Source: Candidatus Gastranaerophilales bacterium
GTDB taxonomy: Bacteria > Cyanobacteriota > Vampirovibrionia > Gastranaerophilales > Gastranaerophilaceae
Direction: 5' to 3'
Length of the DNA: 8,842 nt
NCBI GenBank assembly: GCA_947624665.1
Contig: CANQLK010000067.1
Span: 1-8,842 of the forward strand
Below are positions 1 to 4,978 of this stretch, piece after piece. Numbering within the stretch: the first letter of the stretch is position 1; the number at the start of each line of letters is the position of its first letter. The notes beneath the pieces were generated by a model. It did no database searches, had not been told where the DNA came from, and was given only the letters and a program-made list of their open reading frames with translations. Position numbers and translations under genes: made by a program.

Positions 1-1638
1 TCGTTAGGCTCACAATCCCTAAGGAATCTTATATATACCGACGGTACGGATATCGGAGAATACCAAAATGATTCAAATACTGCAATCGGCTGGGCTTCAA
101 TGTTCAATTTAAGTGAAGGCGGAAACAATACGGCAGTTGGTGCTAATGCTTGCAGAAACATACTGAAAGGTAATAATAATATATGTATCGGAGCAAACGC
201 AAGTTATAACCAGAATTTTGAATATGCACAAATTGATAATTACGGGGTTTACATAGGTTCTGCCACAAGTAATTCCGCCCCGTTAATAAGCGGTCACAGT
301 AAAAAAACAACTTCTACTATATCTAACGGAACTACAACAAGAACGGAAGATTTTGATCAAGAACTTATAGTAAATGCCAGAAAAGTAGCATTCAGACCTT
401 ATAACGGCTCTTATGATATTTTCAGATTTGATTCTTTACAAGGATATAACGGATACGGAGGAGAAACGGCAGCTCCCGGAGCAGCACTTCCAAACTCAGA
501 AAGTATTCGTTTAGGTTTTGCATATTTTAACCTGAGAGATACAGTAAGCGGAGATGCAACGAAAGCAGACAAAACTTCTGTTACTATTGCTTTTAGTGCC
601 GATGATAAAGGTACTAACGATAAAACCGCATATATAGATGCCATTGATAAATGGCATACAAACTATAATGATTCATTTTCAGATATTTCATTAAACAGAA
701 TGTTTTTATTGAAATTTCCTTATAACTGCGCTTACCAAAAAGATAAAGCAAGCTGCTATAATACAAATAAAGACAATACAAAAGTTTTAATTAATGCTCA
801 GGATGATACATATAAATTTCCTTTGGTTTTAAACGAGAAACTTACAATTTATAACGAAACAAAAGCTCCCGAAACAACAATTAAATCCGGTTCATTGCAA
901 ATTAAAGCCGACGGAACAACCATTAATTTGAATGCTCCGGGAGTTAACAGTACTGGTGGCGCAATTAACACAGGTTTAAGTGAATTAAATATATTACAGG
1001 AAGGCACCACTACTAATAAATTTATGGTAAAACAGAAAGGTCAAACGGCAGGAAAAGAACCAAGATTACAACTGGATAACGGAGCATTCTATGCCTTAGA
1101 TGTTTCAAAAGCCTCTATTCAAGCCGATAATGAAGTAAACATTAAAGGTGGATCAGGTTCAAACATTGACTTTGATCAGGTTAAAATATCTACAACCGAT
1201 ATAACAATTAACGGTCAAAGCGTTAAATCATTGTTTGCTGCGGCTACGCCTTCAGATATAAGGTTAAAGAATGTTTCCGGCGATAATATCGCAGGCTTAA
1301 AAGAAATTAATGCGTTAGAAGTTAAAAACTACACTTATAAAGAAGATAAAGAAAAGACTCCGCATGTAGGTGTTATAGCGCAGCAGCTGCAAAAAATATT
1401 CCCTAACGCAGTATCCAAAGACGATAAAGGATATTTAAGAATAAGAACCGAAGACATTTTCTATGCTATGGTTAACTCTATAAAAGACTTGTTCAAACAA
1501 CTGCAAGATTTAAGTGCAAAAGTAACAGGTTTGGATAAACGTATTACAGAACTCGAAAAGCAGAACAAACTGCTTAAAGAGCAAAATCAAGCATTTGAAA
1601 AGCGACTTCAAAAACTTGAAAGACAAACTTCAAAATAA
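1..1638 (+). CDS. Tail-fibre-like surface protein with C-terminal S74 self-cleaving chaperone domain (5' end missing)
   Basis: The reading frame is open from the first base, so the gene starts outside the window; the ATG at 100 is internal, because repeat units run across it. 545 codons are visible. Near the start are about 2.5 units of a 17-residue repeat of the type N-T-A-[IV]-G-x-A, as in trimeric beta-structured fibre and adhesin heads. A long Ser/Thr/Asn-rich shaft follows. From about 1240 there is a Peptidase_S74 (intramolecular chaperone) domain with the S-D-I-R-L-K motif. Its Ser (codon 1252) and Lys (codon 1267) are five residues apart, the spacing of the Ser-Lys dyad of phage endosialidase chaperones. 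The last 45 residues are a charged heptad coiled coil. Known for the family: the domain helps the fibre trimerise and then cuts itself off. No phage genes lie nearby, so a cell-surface fibre is more likely than a prophage tail, but the missing N-terminus leaves export unproven. Confidence 0.85.
   Translation, partial: SLGSQSLRNLIYTDGTDIGEYQNDSNTAIGWASMFNLSEGGNNTAVGANACRNILKGNNNICIGANASYNQNFEYAQIDNYGVYIGSATSNSAPLISGHSKKTTSTISNGTTTRTEDFDQELIVNARKVAFRPYNGSYDIFRFDSLQGYNGYGGETAAPGAALPNSESIRLGFAYFNLRDTVSGDATKADKTSVTIAFSADDKGTNDKTAYIDAIDKWHTNYNDSFSDISLNRMFLLKFPYNCAYQKDKASCYNTNKDNTKVLINAQDDTYKFPLVLNEKLTIYNETKAPETTIKSGSLQIKADGTTINLNAPGVNSTGGAINTGLSELNILQEGTTTNKFMVKQKGQTAGKEPRLQLDNGAFYALDVSKASIQADNEVNIKGGSGSNIDFDQVKISTTDITINGQSVKSLFAAATPSDIRLKNVSGDNIAGLKEINALEVKNYTYKEDKEKTPHVGVIAQQLQKIFPNAVSKDDKGYLRIRTEDIFYAMVNSIKDLFKQLQDLSAKVTGLDKRITELEKQNKLLKEQNQAFEKRLQKLERQTSK
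76..228 (+). repeat. 17-codon coding repeats in the fibre head
   Basis: Three in-frame units begin with N-T-A-I-G (76), N-T-A-V-G (127) and N-I-C-I-G (178), exactly 51 bases apart. The third is degenerate and fades after about 228. The pattern resembles the head repeats of trimeric fibres, each unit probably adding one beta-strand turn. More units may lie upstream of the window. Confidence 0.7.
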
Positions 1639-1643
1639 ATATT

Positions 1644-1676
1644 AAAAAAAGCAGATTTTAATAATCTGCTTTTTTT
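1644..1676. terminator. Bidirectional rho-independent terminator between fibre gene and 207-aa gene
   Basis: Arms GCAGATT (1651-1657) and AATCTGC (1663-1669) form a 7-bp stem with a 5-base loop. Seven A's precede it and seven T's follow it, so it works on either strand. It lies 5 bases after the fibre stop codon and about 37 bases from the end of the opposing gene. Confidence 0.9.
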
Positions 1677-1713
1677 AAAGGGGTTAATTTTCTTTTAATA
1701 GAGTTTAACATAT

Positions 1714-2337
1714 TTATTTAATAATACTTAAAAATGCTTCATTATCTTTTTTTAAATACTCTTCTATCAAAACCGAATTCAAAACATTTTTAATATTTTC
1801 GGATTTATAAATATCACAAATATTTCGGATTAACGTATTTAAGTCATCTTCTGAAATATTATGACTTTTCATATATTCATTTTCACTTCCCTCATACAAG
1901 AGAAAATTTATAAAATCTTTTTCTTGTTGAGAAAGAGGGCGAGAAATTACAATCGGAAAATTATCATCAATATAGTTAAGCACAATATAAACAAATTCCA
2001 TAGAATATAATCCTAAATACTCTGAAATTATTTTTGCATTATTTATATAAATTTCATCAGGTTCAAAAAGATAGTAAATAATTTCATCATATTTAAATTC
2101 GGATTCGACAAAATTATAAAGATAAGCAGCCTCACAGCGATTTAAAAACTCTTCAAGCTCTTCATCTTCCGCAATTTTTTGTTTAAATGTCTGAAGCATA
2201 TTTATATCATTATCTTTATAAGTAATACAAAAGTATTTAAGAGATTCAGGCGCAGTGCAAATTAATTTTATAACAGCATTTCTTATTTTAAAGATATGTT
2301 TTAAATCGACACTATTAATCTTCATACTTTTTTCCAT
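1714..2337 (-). CDS. Acidic hypothetical protein with degenerate LuxR/GerE-like C-terminal helix-turn-helix
   Basis: I do not recognise this 207-residue protein as a named family. It has no signal peptide or clear membrane segment and is rich in Asp/Glu, Asn and Ile, so it is probably cytosolic and helical. Residues about 135-191 follow the LuxR/GerE layout: L-S-x-x-E at 135-139, a hydrophobic helix ending Y-E-G at 148-150, N-I-S-E at 160-163, then an amphipathic helix and N-V-L-N-S-V-L at 184-190. The usual Thr and His/Lys of the recognition helix are replaced (Asp165, Leu169), so DNA binding may be weakened or lost. The first ATG is chosen because AAGGAG lies 6 bases before it; a second Met at residue 5 would sit too far away. 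It is transcribed away from the XRE gene and is very AT-rich: 60-base samples at 1801 and 1981 have 14 and 13 G/C. A regulator or adaptor role is inference only. Confidence 0.75.
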   Translation of the reverse strand: MEKSMKINSVDLKHIFKIRNAVIKLICTAPESLKYFCITYKDNDINMLQTFKQKIAEDEELEEFLNRCEAAYLYNFVESEFKYDEIIYYLFEPDEIYINNAKIISEYLGLYSMEFVYIVLNYIDDNFPIVISRPLSQQEKDFINFLLYEGSENEYMKSHNISEDDLNTLIRNICDIYKSENIKNVLNSVLIEEYLKKDNEAFLSIIK

Positions 2338-2400
2338 ATTTTTCTCCTTTTTCCTTGGAATTTCAAGTCAATTCATGTTTTTAATACTATATAATTATAT

Positions 2401-2429
2401 ATAATAACTATTTTGGCAATTTATGACAA
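2401..2429 (-). promoter_or_regulatory. Promoter of the 207-aa gene
   Basis: On the minus strand, TTGTCA (2429-2424) and TATTAT (2406-2401) are separated by exactly 17 bases. The predicted start of transcription is near 2394, giving a leader of about 57 bases. The -35 box lies inside the inverted repeat at 2412-2430. Confidence 0.6.
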
Positions 2430-2430
2430 A
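2412..2430. promoter_or_regulatory. Candidate operator: inverted repeat in the XRE/207-aa divergent promoter region
   Basis: TTTGGCA and TGACAAA are separated by ATTTA; six of seven positions in the arms match as an inverted repeat. It covers the -35 box of the minus-strand promoter and the region where a plus-strand promoter for the XRE gene would lie. Binding by the XRE protein is inferred from position and symmetry. Confidence 0.45.
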
Positions 2431-2448
2431 TCTCACTAGGTAGATAAT
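2421..2448 (+). promoter_or_regulatory. Possible promoter of the XRE gene
   Basis: A weak TTATGA (2421-2426) lies 16 bases before GATAAT (2443-2448). Transcription would start near 2455, leaving a leader of only about 20 bases. The -35 match is poor; the main support is position and overlap with the candidate operator. Confidence 0.25.
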
Positions 2449-2475
2449 GATAAAAAAATAAAACATTATTTATTT

Positions 2476-2688
2476 ATGAGAAATTTATATCAAAAAAAGT
2501 TAGGCAAAAATATAAGAGATATAAGAAAAAGTAAAGGTTTTTCTCAAGAGAAATTAGCTGAATTAATCAATAAAACAAGAAATTACATAGGAATGGTCGA
2601 GCGGGCGGAGATAAATGTTCCTGTTTCTGTCATATTTGAATTAGCTGAAGCATTGAATGTTAAGCCTAAAGATTTTTTCGAATTATAA
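2476..2688 (+). CDS. Small XRE/Cro-C1-type helix-turn-helix regulator
   Basis: A 70-residue protein that is almost wholly one Cro/C1-type HTH domain (about residues 9-66). The order is typical: L-G-x-N-I-R-x-I-R-K-S-K-G-F-S-Q-E-x-L-A in helices 1-2, a recognition helix around K-T-R-N-Y-I-G-M-V-E-R (33-43), then I-F-E-L-A-E-A-L-N-V-K-P-x-D-F-F. Such stand-alone domains bind inverted repeats as dimers and usually repress their own promoter and a neighbour's. No sensor domain is present. The ATG at 2476 is the only sensible start: the frame has a stop at 2437 and the next Met lies inside the recognition helix. No Shine-Dalgarno sequence is visible, so expression may be low. It is AT-rich like the divergent gene (14 G/C in 2521-2580), which suggests the two were acquired together. 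Its target is inferred to be 2412-2430. Confidence 0.9.
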   Translation: MRNLYQKKLGKNIRDIRKSKGFSQEKLAELINKTRNYIGMVERAEINVPVSVIFELAEALNVKPKDFFEL

Positions 2689-2694
2689 GAAACA

Positions 2695-2707
2695 TTCTGT
2701 AACAGAA
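2695..2707. promoter_or_regulatory. 13-base perfect dyad just after the XRE gene
   Basis: TTCTGT and ACAGAA flank a single central A, seven bases after the XRE stop codon. Its size suits a dimeric HTH binding site, but it is unlike the repeat at 2412-2430. It lacks the T-run needed for a terminator. Confidence 0.25.
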
Positions 2708-2765
2708 AAAACATACCGAAAAAAATATCATAAAATATTTTTCTTAACTAAACGTAATCAAAAAT

Positions 2766-2795
2766 TTAGGCAAAATACAACTTTTATGGTATAGT
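2766..2795 (+). promoter_or_regulatory. Promoter of the efp-accB operon
   Basis: An extended -10 element, TG-G-TATAGT (2787-2795), lies 18 bases after a poor -35, TTAGGC (2766-2771). Transcription would begin near 2802, giving a leader of about 37 bases. The extended TGN can compensate for the weak -35. Confidence 0.6.
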
Positions 2796-2838
2796 TGAAA
2801 ATACAGTAATATATGCATCTAAATAAGGAAAAAGAGTA

Positions 2839-3396
2839 ATGATATCAGTAAATGATTTAAAAACAGGCTTAACGCTCGAAATAGACGGAAGTTTATGGAA
2901 CGTAGTTGAATTTATGCACGTTAAACCGGGGAAAGGTGCTGCATTTGTAAGAACGAAGTTAAAAAATGCGGAAACCGGAAACGTTATAGAAAAAACTTTC
3001 AGAGCAGGTGAAAAAGTTGCGAAAGCTACTTTAGACAAAAGAGATATGCAATACCTGTATAAAGAAGGTAATGATTTTGTAATGATGGATTTGGAAACTT
3101 ATGAACAATTAAGTGTTTCTTCCGACAAAATCGGCGACGGAGTAAAATATTTAAAGGAAAATATGAATGTAGCCATATTATTCCACGGTAATAACATTAT
3201 AGGTATAGACATTCCTAACTTTGTAGAACTTGAAGTAATCGATACACCTCCTGCAGAAAAGGGAAATACTGCTCAAGGCGGTACTAAACCTGCAACACTT
3301 GAAACGGGTGCTATTGTTAACGTTCCTTTCTTTGTTACTGTAGGAACCGTTATTAGAGTTGATACAAGAACAAATGAATATTTGGACAGAGTTTAA
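2839..3396 (+). CDS. efp: Translation elongation factor P
   Basis: Full-length EF-P of 185 residues, the standard size. It binds between the ribosomal P and E sites and helps form peptide bonds at proline stretches. The three beta-barrel domains are all present: an N-terminal KOW-like domain with the tip loop K-P-G-K-G-A-A-F-V-R (29-38), a middle OB domain, and a C-terminal OB domain with G-D/N-T-A-x-G-G-T-K-P-A and the closing Y-L-x-R-V. The tip residue is Lys32, as in cyanobacterial and Bacillus EF-P, so it is not the arginine type modified by EarP. Whether Lys32 carries a modification cannot be told from the window. AAGGA sits 9 bases before the ATG. The stop codon is only 12 bases from accB, so the two are surely co-transcribed. 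Confidence 0.98.
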   Translation: MISVNDLKTGLTLEIDGSLWNVVEFMHVKPGKGAAFVRTKLKNAETGNVIEKTFRAGEKVAKATLDKRDMQYLYKEGNDFVMMDLETYEQLSVSSDKIGDGVKYLKENMNVAILFHGNNIIGIDIPNFVELEVIDTPPAEKGNTAQGGTKPATLETGAIVNVPFFVTVGTVIRVDTRTNEYLDRV

Positions 3397-3408
3397 GGAT
3401 TTTTCAAA

Positions 3409-3867
3409 ATGAAATTTGATCTTGAATATTTAGAAAAATTAGCAAATATTGTTTATGAAAATGATTTATCTGAAATAACATTGGAAGATGAAGAGAAGGC
3501 AGTATGTTTTAAGCGCGAGAAAGCTCAGCAAGCAATTCAAGCCATGCCTGTAATGACAACGAGCGTTACTTCACAAGTTATTTCCCCCACAAGCAATAAA
3601 CAAAGCGAGAAGAAATCGGAAGATACGCACAAAGGAACGCCGATAACATCACCGATGGTAGGTACATTTTATGCTGCGCCATCACCTGATGAAGCACCGT
3701 TTGTAAAAGTTGGAGATAATATTTCAATAGGTCAGGTTATTTGCATTGTTGAAGCGATGAAGCTGATGAATGAGATAGAGGCTGATGCATCGGGGAAAGT
3801 TACCGAAATTTGTGTAAAGAACGGTGACAGTGTCGAATTCGGTCAAGTTCTAATGTACGTAGAATAA
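3409..3867 (+). CDS. accB: Acetyl-CoA carboxylase biotin carboxyl carrier protein
   Basis: A 152-residue BCCP, close to the 156 of E. coli. It carries biotin for acetyl-CoA carboxylase, moving the carboxyl group from biotin carboxylase (AccC) to the carboxyltransferase (AccA/AccD) to make malonyl-CoA for fatty acids. Residues 1-40 are a conserved helical N-terminus. Residues about 41-75 are a flexible Ser/Thr/Gln-rich linker. The biotinyl domain runs from about 77 to 152, with Lys118 in E-A-M-K-L-M-N as the biotin site. The thumb loop, Y-A-A-P-S-P-D-E-A-P (88-97), marks a true AccB. The ribosome site AAGGA overlaps the efp stop codon and lies 9 bases before the ATG, which suggests coupled translation. 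No accC follows; the next gene is on the other strand. Confidence 0.97.
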   Translation: MKFDLEYLEKLANIVYENDLSEITLEDEEKAVCFKREKAQQAIQAMPVMTTSVTSQVISPTSNKQSEKKSEDTHKGTPITSPMVGTFYAAPSPDEAPFVKVGDNISIGQVICIVEAMKLMNEIEADASGKVTEICVKNGDSVEFGQVLMYVE

Positions 3868-3889
3868 AAAATAAAGAAGAAGAAATAAA

Positions 3890-3926
3890 TATGAAAAAAG
3901 GAACTTTTTAAAGTTCCTTTTTCATA
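3890..3926. terminator. Bidirectional terminator between accB and the LysM gene
   Basis: A long hairpin pairs 3890-3907 with 3910-3926 around a two-base loop, giving 17 pairs with one bulged A. Its core is GGAACTTT/AAAGTTCC. Six A's on one side and five T's on the other lie within the stem, so it can end transcripts from both genes. It begins 23 bases after the accB stop codon. Confidence 0.85.
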
Positions 3927-3942
3927 TTAAAAATATAAAATA

Positions 3943-4536
3943 CTAATCAAGAGGAATAATAAGATTTTGACCGACCGAAAGTTTATGAGGATTAGTCAAA
4001 TTATTAGCCTGTTGAATTTTTTCTACTTTTGATAAATCGTATTTACCGTAAAAGCGGTAAACAATAGAGCTCATGGAGTCGCCGTTTTTAACGGTATAAT
4101 GTTCGGATTTTGGAGCGGCAGTTTCTTCTTCAGACTGCATAGCTGCAGGAACAATAGCGACATTGGAGCCGATTTGAGGAAGTTTGCTTTTTCTTGATAT
4201 TTTCTTTTCGAATTTTGGCTGACCAAGATTTGCAACAGCAGACTCCGACTTAATATCAGAGCTGATACTAAACAATGCATTCATAATAAACATGCATAAA
4301 GCGCCTGCAATAAATCCTGTTAAAAGGTATACTCCGGGTGATTTTTCTTCTTTGGTATTAACCTTAAAGCTTTGCCATAAGAGATCAAGTTCTTTTTGTT
4401 TGGTTTGTTTATTTTGTCTTTTATAAATTTTCGGGGTATTATCATCCGAGCTTAAATCCTTTTTATTCTTAATTTCAGATAAAAAAGCGATTTTTTCATC
4501 TGATAAATTAGATCTGTATAGTGAAGAGTTTCTCAT
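3943..4536 (-). CDS. Membrane-anchored LysM-domain protein
   Basis: A 197-residue protein in three parts. Residues 1-66 are polar and Lys-rich, a cytoplasmic tail. Residues about 68-90 form one hydrophobic membrane segment (G-V-Y-L-L-T-G-F-I-A-G-A-L then C-M-F-I-M). After a linker of about 55 residues, a LysM domain fills 146-195, with H-Y-T-V-K-N-G-D-S-M at its start and L-S-V-G-Q-N-L-I-I-P at its end. LysM binds N-acetylglucosamine-containing glycans such as peptidoglycan, so the protein probably ties the inner membrane to the cell wall. The positive N-terminus predicts tail inside and LysM outside. No hydrolase or peptidase domain is present, so a structural or recruiting role is more likely than cutting. 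The ribosome site is weak (GGGG 8 bases before the ATG), but no better start exists. The gene diverges from the GH57 gene. Confidence 0.88.
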   Translation of the reverse strand: MRNSSLYRSNLSDEKIAFLSEIKNKKDLSSDDNTPKIYKRQNKQTKQKELDLLWQSFKVNTKEEKSPGVYLLTGFIAGALCMFIMNALFSISSDIKSESAVANLGQPKFEKKISRKSKLPQIGSNVAIVPAAMQSEEETAAPKSEHYTVKNGDSMSSIVYRFYGKYDLSKVEKIQQANNLTNPHKLSVGQNLIIPLD

Positions 4537-4571
4537 AAATATTACCCCAATCCTTTTCCTTACTCATAAAT

Positions 4572-4601
4572 ATGATATCTGAACAGAGGAAACAAAGTCA
4601 A
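4572..4601 (-). promoter_or_regulatory. Promoter of the LysM gene
   Basis: On the minus strand, TTGACT (4601-4596) and TATCAT (4577-4572) are 18 bases apart. Transcription would begin near 4565, with a leader of about 28 bases. Confidence 0.55.
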
Positions 4602-4654
4602 GAAAAAAGGATTTATTACATTACAATAATATACAATTCGATTTAAGATTTAAT

Positions 4655-4862
4655 CTGGTGTCGCAACATTACGCTTGCTCTCTTGAAATTGCTTTGCGCT
4701 CGGTCTAGTCGCTTCTTCGGCTATCGCCTTGTACTCGCTTTCGACCTCGCTTACCGGACTTCGTCCGTCCGCAATTTCGCTCGTTTTGTAACCTTTTCAA
4801 TACACCGCTCGCAAATTTTTACTCACACCTTCGGCTTATCGTAAAAATTTACTCGAACACCG
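4655..4862. other. G+C-rich intergenic island with inverted repeats, no gene
   Basis: Most of the space between the LysM and GH57 genes. Bases 4681-4800 are 60/120 G+C (50%), while 4621-4650 has 5/30. The plus strand is pyrimidine-rich and carries TCGC seven times between 4661 and 4812. Inverted repeats are nested: GAAATTGC (4685-4692) with GCAATTTC (4771-4778); inside these GGTC (4702-4705) with GACC (4743-4746), and the hairpin CGGAC-TTC-GTCCG (4755-4767). A separate hairpin follows at 4813-4850. No convincing coding frame or ribosome site is seen. It could be a structured RNA on either strand, a decayed repeat element or an insertion remnant; the sequence does not decide. Confidence 0.5.
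4813..4850. repeat. 10-bp perfect inverted repeat with 18-base loop
   Basis: AAATTTTTAC (4813-4822) and GTAAAAATTT (4841-4850) are exact inverse copies. The loop contains CTTCGG. There is no terminal T-run, so it is not a standard terminator. Confidence 0.6.
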
Positions 4863-4925
4863 TTTAGAGAATAAGATATAATTCATATAATATAATGCTC
4901 ATATATAATGCAGGTGCGGAAGTTG

Positions 4926-4954
4926 TTGTATATTTTAAAATAAAATGCTATTAT
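4926..4954 (+). promoter_or_regulatory. Promoter of the GH57 gene
   Basis: TTGTAT (4926-4931) and TATTAT (4949-4954) are 17 bases apart, and TGC before the -10 makes it an extended element. Transcription would begin near 4961, leaving a leader of only about 18 bases with no clear Shine-Dalgarno sequence. Confidence 0.55.
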
Positions 4955-4978
4955 AATGGATAATCGGGTAGTAACAGT

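Noticed and set aside
411..644. Minus-strand open frame inside the fibre gene
   Set aside because: It is antisense to a well-supported coding region, has no ribosome site and shows no recognisable domain.
1..2688. A prophage, suggested by the tail-fibre-like protein and an XRE repressor
   Set aside because: No capsid, portal, terminase, integrase or lysis gene is present, and the genes lie beside efp-accB. The upstream side is unseen, so this is rejected only for the visible part.
2718..2743. A/T hairpin between the XRE gene and efp as a terminator
   Set aside because: The stem is almost all A-T with two unpaired A's and no separate T-run, so it is too weak to call; such hairpins arise by chance in this AT-rich gap.
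2784..3038. Minus-strand open frame over the efp start
   Set aside because: It overlaps the promoter and first third of efp, which is certain; the translation looks random.
4071..4280. Second minus-strand frame inside the LysM gene
   Set aside because: It is a shifted reading of the LysM linker; the main frame has clear membrane and LysM domains.
4655..4862. CRISPR array or insertion sequence as the cause of the G+C-rich island
   Set aside because: The TCGC words are spaced irregularly (11 to 48 bases) without constant repeats or spacers, and no transposase frame or clear terminal repeat pair surrounds it.
4895..4963. 22-codon open frame just before the GH57 gene
   Set aside because: It runs through the GH57 promoter, has no ribosome site and ends before the real start; chance is the simplest explanation.
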